A DNA stretch of 9,505 bases from UBA11164 sp002420085 (GTDB lineage Bacteria; Pseudomonadota; Gammaproteobacteria; Xanthomonadales; Xanthomonadaceae), in assembly GCA_031976395.1 (NCBI GenBank), contig DALYLJ010000130.1:1-9505 (forward strand). The letters are read 5' to 3'. Of the stretch, positions 6,441 to 9,505 are shown in pieces. Within the stretch, counting starts at the first letter, position 1, and the number at the start of each line of letters is the position of its first letter. Below the pieces are notes generated by a model. That model was not told where the DNA came from. It saw only the letters and a list, made by a program, of their open reading frames with translations, and did no database searches. A program made the translations under genes and the position numbers.

Positions 6441-6813
6441 GGGGGGCTTTCTCTTCCGAAACAGGACGCTAGCACAGAATAGTGAGGAAAAACGTGATAT
6501 GGCTAACGAAAAGTTTACGCATACACGGCCTGCTCGCTGGTGAACAGCCGCATGCGGATCGTGGGCTTCCCGGAGTACCGCCCGGCCCGATCGCCATACG
6601 ATCGCCATTCACCAGCAGGTATCCGATTGATCGGCCGGCGGCCGGCAAAATTCAGTCGCCTTCCTGCAATCGGCGGCAGGCGCCCGCCCCGGCAACCGAT
6701 GCTGGCAAAGGCGCGGCAACGACACGACTGCAACTGCGGTCGTTCACGGTCTCGATCGGCTGCATGCATAATGCTGGAGCCGGCACCGAGCCGGCGCATC
6801 GTGGAGCCTGATC
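6441..6813. other. Divergent intergenic region
   Basis: This 373-base region separates the minus-strand SPFH gene from the plus-strand small membrane protein, so promoters for both should lie here. The stretch 6460-6520 is clearly less GC-rich than its surroundings and is a likely promoter area for the SPFH gene, though no clean -35/-10 pair is seen. It also holds an 11-base near-tandem (CGATCGCCATA/CGATCGCCATT, 6588-6609) and a nine-base inverted pair (GCTGGTGAA near 6536, TTCACCAGC near 6608). Frames across it have no family features. Confidence 0.5.
6743..6772 (+). promoter_or_regulatory. Possible sigma-70 promoter for the small membrane protein
   Basis: TTCACG (6743-6748, four of six to TTGACA) and CATAAT (6767-6772, five of six to TATAAT) are separated by 18 bases and lie about 41 bases before the start codon at 6814. 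The match is modest and is a prediction only. Confidence 0.35.
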
Positions 6814-7062
6814 ATGGGCCTGTTGAGCGTGCTGTGGGGTGTGGTGTCCCTGATCCTCATGCTGGTCGCCTTCGTGCCGCTGCTCGGCTGGGGCAACTGG
6901 CTGGTCGTGCCGTTTGCCGGCGCCGGCCTGCTGTTCAGCGTCATCGCCCAGGCATTGACGGTCGGTGATGGCAAGCGACGCGCCAAGACCGGCCTGATCC
7001 TCAATGGCATCGCCCTGCTGGCCGGCATCGTCCGGCTGTCGATCGGTGGTGGTGTGATCTGA
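6814..7062 (+). CDS. Small three-helix membrane protein, conserved hypothetical
   Basis: 82 residues from ATG 6814, with GGAG at 6803-6806 seven bases upstream. Hydrophobic helices lie at about 4-24, 28-48 and 60-78, separated by a short basic loop (DGKRRAK, near 52-58). The pattern MGLLSVLWG, PLLGWGNWLVVPFAG and LILNGIALLAGIVRL resembles small inner-membrane proteins of unknown function seen in gammaproteobacteria. There is no catalytic signature. It stands alone: the SPFH gene is divergent, and the next plus-strand gene begins about 250 bases later. Coding status is well supported by the ribosome site and the clean membrane topology; no function can be given. Confidence 0.8.
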   Translation: MGLLSVLWGVVSLILMLVAFVPLLGWGNWLVVPFAGAGLLFSVIAQALTVGDGKRRAKTGLILNGIALLAGIVRLSIGGGVI

Positions 7063-7191
7063 GCGGGACGATCCGAGGACGCCGCAGTCGGCGACCGCAG
7101 CGACCGACCGAGGTTGCATGACGATCCGCTGAGGCCAGTGCGAGAGGGGCTTTCCGACAGTAAATGTCGCGCCCGTGACTCCATTCACTGG

Positions 7192-7207
7192 AAATTCATC
7201 TGAATTT
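7192..7207. promoter_or_regulatory. Perfect 7-base inverted repeat, possible operator
   Basis: AAATTCA (7192-7198), TC, TGAATTT (7201-7207) is a perfect inverted repeat and an AT-rich island in GC-rich DNA, about 100 bases before the small secreted protein gene. It could be a regulator site or part of a promoter. No regulator is identifiable in the window. Confidence 0.35.
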
Positions 7208-7309
7208 GTGCGCTACTTCGCAGCATCGGCGCTCACAGGGGGGCCGATGTGTCCGGTCGACTCTCACGGCCGGGCATTTACATGCAGAGAGACTTCCAGG
7301 AGACCATCC

Positions 7310-7705
7310 ATGTCGTCGATGTCCCGACTCGTCGTCGGCTTCGCCGTGCTCGCGCTTTCCGCGCCGATCACGGTACAGGCCGAGGCACTCGAACGCAGCA
7401 AAGAAAACAGCATCAAGGTCGCTATCGACCGCAACACCGGGCGCATGCGCGCACCGACCCAAGCCGAACTGGACGAACTGCGCCGCATGGAACTGGCCGA
7501 AGAAAAGCTCGCCAAGAATGAGCCGAATGCCGATGCCGGCATCCAGGCACGCTCCAACGGCACCGGCCTGCGCCGGTTCCCGAGCGGCTACACCGGCATG
7601 GAAGTCCCGCGCAACCTGCACAGCGTACTGACCGCTCGGCTCGACGCCTCGGGTGCCATTACCATCGAGCACAGCGATCCGGAGGGCAGCAGCCATGACC
7701 GCTAA
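7310..7705 (+). CDS. Small secreted protein of unknown function, paired with a metalloprotease
   Basis: 131 residues. GGAG at 7299-7302 lies seven bases before ATG 7310; the second ATG at 7319 is too far from it, and upstream in-frame starts have no ribosome site. A Sec signal peptide is clear: basic Arg6, hydrophobic core 7-20, and a likely cut after VQA (residue 24). The mature part has VAIDRNTGRMRAPTQAEL (37-54), a charged helix rich in Glu/Lys/Arg to about 70, and GLRRFPSGYTGMEVP (86-100) leading to strands up to HSD (121-123). A DxxTGxxRAPT-type segment followed by a small C-terminal strand unit recalls the post-PEP-CTERM-1 type of small exported protein, but this assignment is tentative. 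Its stop lies 11 bases inside the metalloprotease gene, so the two are translated together. A helper, inhibitor or substrate role for that protease is inference from position only. Confidence 0.82.
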   Translation: MSSMSRLVVGFAVLALSAPITVQAEALERSKENSIKVAIDRNTGRMRAPTQAELDELRRMELAEEKLAKNEPNADAGIQARSNGTGLRRFPSGYTGMEVPRNLHSVLTARLDASGAITIEHSDPEGSSHDR

Positions 7706-9314
7706 ATCCCTGCTCGCTCTTGCGCTCACCGCCAGTCTGGCGGGTGCGGTCGCGCCCGCCGATGCCGCCGACATCCAACTGATCAATCTCGATATCGGCA
7801 CCGGTCTAGGTCTCGATGATCCCAGCCCGCGCCGTCCGGTCGGTGGCAATCCCGGCCGCACCCTGGGCGAACAGCGCCAGATCGCCTATCAGTTCGCCGC
7901 CGATCTCTGGGGCGCCGTGCTGCAAAGCAATGTCCCGGTCAATGTCACCGCGACCTTCCAGCCGTTGGCCTGCACCCCGACCGGTGGCACGCTCGGCTCG
8001 GCCGGAGCCACCCAGGTCTTCATCCTCAGTGGTGATGGGCTGCCGGACACGCTGTTCCACGTCGCCCTGGCCGAAGCGCTGATCGGCATCAATCTCAATG
8101 GGACGACACCGGAAATCGCCACCCGCTTCAACGGCGATATCGGCGTCAATCCGAACTGCCTGACCGGTCAGGACTGGTACTACGGCCTGGATGGCAACAC
8201 CCCGGCCGGCAGCATCAACTTCCTCAACGTGGTGATGCACGAAATCGGCCATGGCCTGGGCTTCTCCGGCTTCGCCAACGTCACCAGCGGTGCCCTGCTG
8301 TCCGGCTTCCCGGACATCTACAACCTCAACGCCTTCAACAACACGCTTGGCAGGGCGATCGGCGACACCACGCTGTCCAACAGCCAGCGTGCGGCGGCGT
8401 TCCGCGATGACGGCAATACGGTGTGGACCGGCGCCAGCGTGAATCAGGTGGCGGCCAACTTCCTGAGCAACCAGGTCGCACTCCAGGTGACCGCACCCGC
8501 CGGCATCGCCGGTGGCAAGACTGTCCAGTTGGCCAGCTTCGGTCCGCTCGCCAACGCCGGCAACATGATCGGCACCGTGGTGGCGGCCGACGATGGCGTC
8601 AACACCCAGGGCTGCAACCCGCTGGTCAATGGCGCCGAAGTGGCCGGCAACATCGCCCTGATCGATCGCGGCACCTGTGCGTTCACCATCAAGGTGGCCA
8701 ACGCCCAGGCGGCGGGGGCGATCGGCGTGATCATCGCCAACAATGTCTCGGCCGGCCTGCCCGGCATGGGCGGCGCCGATCCGACCATCACCATCCCGTC
8801 GGTCGGCGTCAGTCAGGCCGATGGCACGGCGATCCGCAGCAACCTGCCAGGCGTGACCGTCAATGGTGTGCAGCCGGACGCCGTGCTGCTGGCCGGCGCC
8901 GATGCCGGTGGTCGGGTCCGTCTGTACGCACCGATCACGGTGGCACCCGGCTCGACCTTCTCGCACTTCGATACCGCCGTGACCCCGAACGCGGTGATGG
9001 AGCCGTTCATCACCGACACCCTGAACGCACAGATCGACCTCGACATGACGCCGTTCCAGATGCAGGACATCGGCTGGCAGCTCACCCAGGGCTCGGCACG
9101 GTTCCGGGGTTGTCGGATCGGCATCGAGGCGGTGGACGACACCGGCATCATCCTCGGCGCCCACGCAGTCAGCCAGATCGAACTGTGCTACGACAGCAAC
9201 CGCAGCCTGGCCGATGCCAAGGCCTGCGTGATCCGCCAGGCCAATGCGCTGCGCAATGCCGGGCTGATCAATCTGACCCAGGCCGGCAGCATGATGCGCT
9301 GCGGCACCCGCTGA
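7695..9314 (+). CDS. Secreted zinc metalloprotease-like protein with inserted PA domain
   Basis: 539 residues from ATG 7695, with GGAGG (7681-7685) nine bases upstream and an 11-base overlap with the preceding gene. A Sec signal peptide covers about 1-24 (cut after ADA). The zinc motif HEIGH is at 182-186 in VMHEIGHGLGFSGF; residue 192, where metzincins carry the third ligand, is Gly. A protease-associated (PA) domain lies at about 270-410, with NIALIDRGTCAFTIKVANAQ and GAIGVIIANN at its core. Beyond it, SHFDTAVTPNAVMEP offers His424 as a third zinc ligand and Met435 as a Met-turn, an arrangement like leishmanolysin-type (M8) enzymes. That reading is inference. The mature protein has eight cysteines (93, 155, 307, 328, 473, 498, 511, 536), consistent with four disulfides in an exported protein. 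The tail from about 470 is an unassigned four-cysteine domain. A strong terminator follows 26 bases after the stop. Confidence 0.88.
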   Translation: MTAKSLLALALTASLAGAVAPADAADIQLINLDIGTGLGLDDPSPRRPVGGNPGRTLGEQRQIAYQFAADLWGAVLQSNVPVNVTATFQPLACTPTGGTLGSAGATQVFILSGDGLPDTLFHVALAEALIGINLNGTTPEIATRFNGDIGVNPNCLTGQDWYYGLDGNTPAGSINFLNVVMHEIGHGLGFSGFANVTSGALLSGFPDIYNLNAFNNTLGRAIGDTTLSNSQRAAAFRDDGNTVWTGASVNQVAANFLSNQVALQVTAPAGIAGGKTVQLASFGPLANAGNMIGTVVAADDGVNTQGCNPLVNGAEVAGNIALIDRGTCAFTIKVANAQAAGAIGVIIANNVSAGLPGMGGADPTITIPSVGVSQADGTAIRSNLPGVTVNGVQPDAVLLAGADAGGRVRLYAPITVAPGSTFSHFDTAVTPNAVMEPFITDTLNAQIDLDMTPFQMQDIGWQLTQGSARFRGCRIGIEAVDDTGIILGAHAVSQIELCYDSNRSLADAKACVIRQANALRNAGLINLTQAGSMMRCGTR

Positions 9315-9340
9315 TCACAGCCGGGAGTGCAACACCTCGA

Positions 9341-9370
9341 CCGGCGCCGGCAACGGCGCCGGTTTTTTTT
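9341..9370 (+). terminator. Strong Rho-independent terminator
   Basis: CCGGCGCCG (9341-9349), loop GCAA, CGGCGCCGG (9354-9362), then eight T (9363-9370). A perfect nine-pair GC stem with a U-tract, 26 bases after the metalloprotease stop, ends the two-gene unit. Confidence 0.96.
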
Positions 9371-9505
9371 GTTTGACGACGACTCCCCCAGCACTTGAGT
9401 GGACTGCACCAAAGCCAGATACATGATGTCTAGCGAGACAGGTGAAGCCACAACATGACCGGACTCATCGACTGATCAGAGCATGGAAAAATATGCCCGT
9501 ATCGG
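9371..9505. other. Right-edge stretch, possible start of another gene
   Basis: Base composition drops in GC relative to the rest. An ATG at 9483 opens a frame (MEKYARI) that runs off the window, with no clear ribosome site. A short ORF from ATG 9455 stops at once. TGGACTGCACCAAA near 9401 has a mobile-element-end look, but no partner end or transposase is present. No firm annotation is possible. Confidence 0.3.

Noticed and set aside
6588..6609. Near-tandem CGATCGCCAT pair
   Set aside because: Only two short copies, and GATCGCC-like words are frequent throughout this GC-rich sequence; not evidence of an iteron or operator.
7080..7093. CGCCG-CAGT-CGGCG hairpin after the small membrane protein
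   Set aside because: The stem is only five pairs with no T-tract, so it is not called as a terminator.
6652..7188. Minus-strand frames opposite the small membrane protein
   Set aside because: The plus-strand frame has a good ribosome site and clear membrane helices; the opposite frames are low-complexity shadows.
7806..9164. Long minus-strand frame of 452 codons
   Set aside because: It is antisense to the metalloprotease gene, rich in Asp/Gly/His/Arg shadow composition, and has no recognised domain.

Overview
The window is GC-rich DNA (genes and most gaps) with Shine-Dalgarno-led genes and many 1-4 base gene overlaps. It looks like a gammaproteobacterial chromosome, most likely Lysobacterales/Xanthomonadales or a close relative. 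That placement is inferred from protein flavour and gene order (rsmG-parA-parB followed by envelope sugar genes); no rRNA or other strong marker is present. A 100-base run of N flanked by an exact 55-base duplication shows it is a scaffold from a draft or metagenome assembly.

Layout. (1) Bases 1-657, plus strand: the 3' part of a conserved hypothetical gene that starts outside the window. (2) Bases 658-1175: no convincing gene, but a hairpin repeat, a repeated 15-mer and a short frame with an internal stop. (3) Bases 1176-5688, minus strand: a tightly packed six-gene run in transcription order rsmG, parA, parB, a UDP-glucuronate 4-epimerase-like gene, a GT2 polyprenyl-phosphate-sugar synthase-like gene, and a small LAB_N membrane protein. 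Four of the five junctions overlap by 1 or 4 bases. (4) Bases 5689-5960: non-coding, with the assembly gap. (5) Bases 5961-6440, minus strand: a short membrane-anchored SPFH/band-7-like protein. (6) Bases 6814-7062, plus strand: a small three-helix membrane protein. (7) Bases 7310-9314, plus strand: a two-gene unit of a small secreted protein overlapping a secreted zinc-metalloprotease-like protein with a PA domain, closed by a strong intrinsic terminator. (8) The last ~135 bases hold no complete gene.

How the genes work together. ParA/ParB handle chromosome segregation and RsmG modifies 16S rRNA. The three downstream genes read as an envelope module: the epimerase would make UDP-galacturonate, and the GT2 enzyme with its LAB_N partner would load a sugar onto a polyprenyl phosphate for LPS or other glycan modification. 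The final ArnT-like transferase is not in the window. The secreted pair at the right is separate and probably acts outside the cytoplasm.

No CRISPR array, defence system, phage module or complete insertion sequence was found. The more unusual items are the metalloprotease whose probable zinc site is split by a PA domain, its overlapping small partner, and the artefactual scaffold gap.
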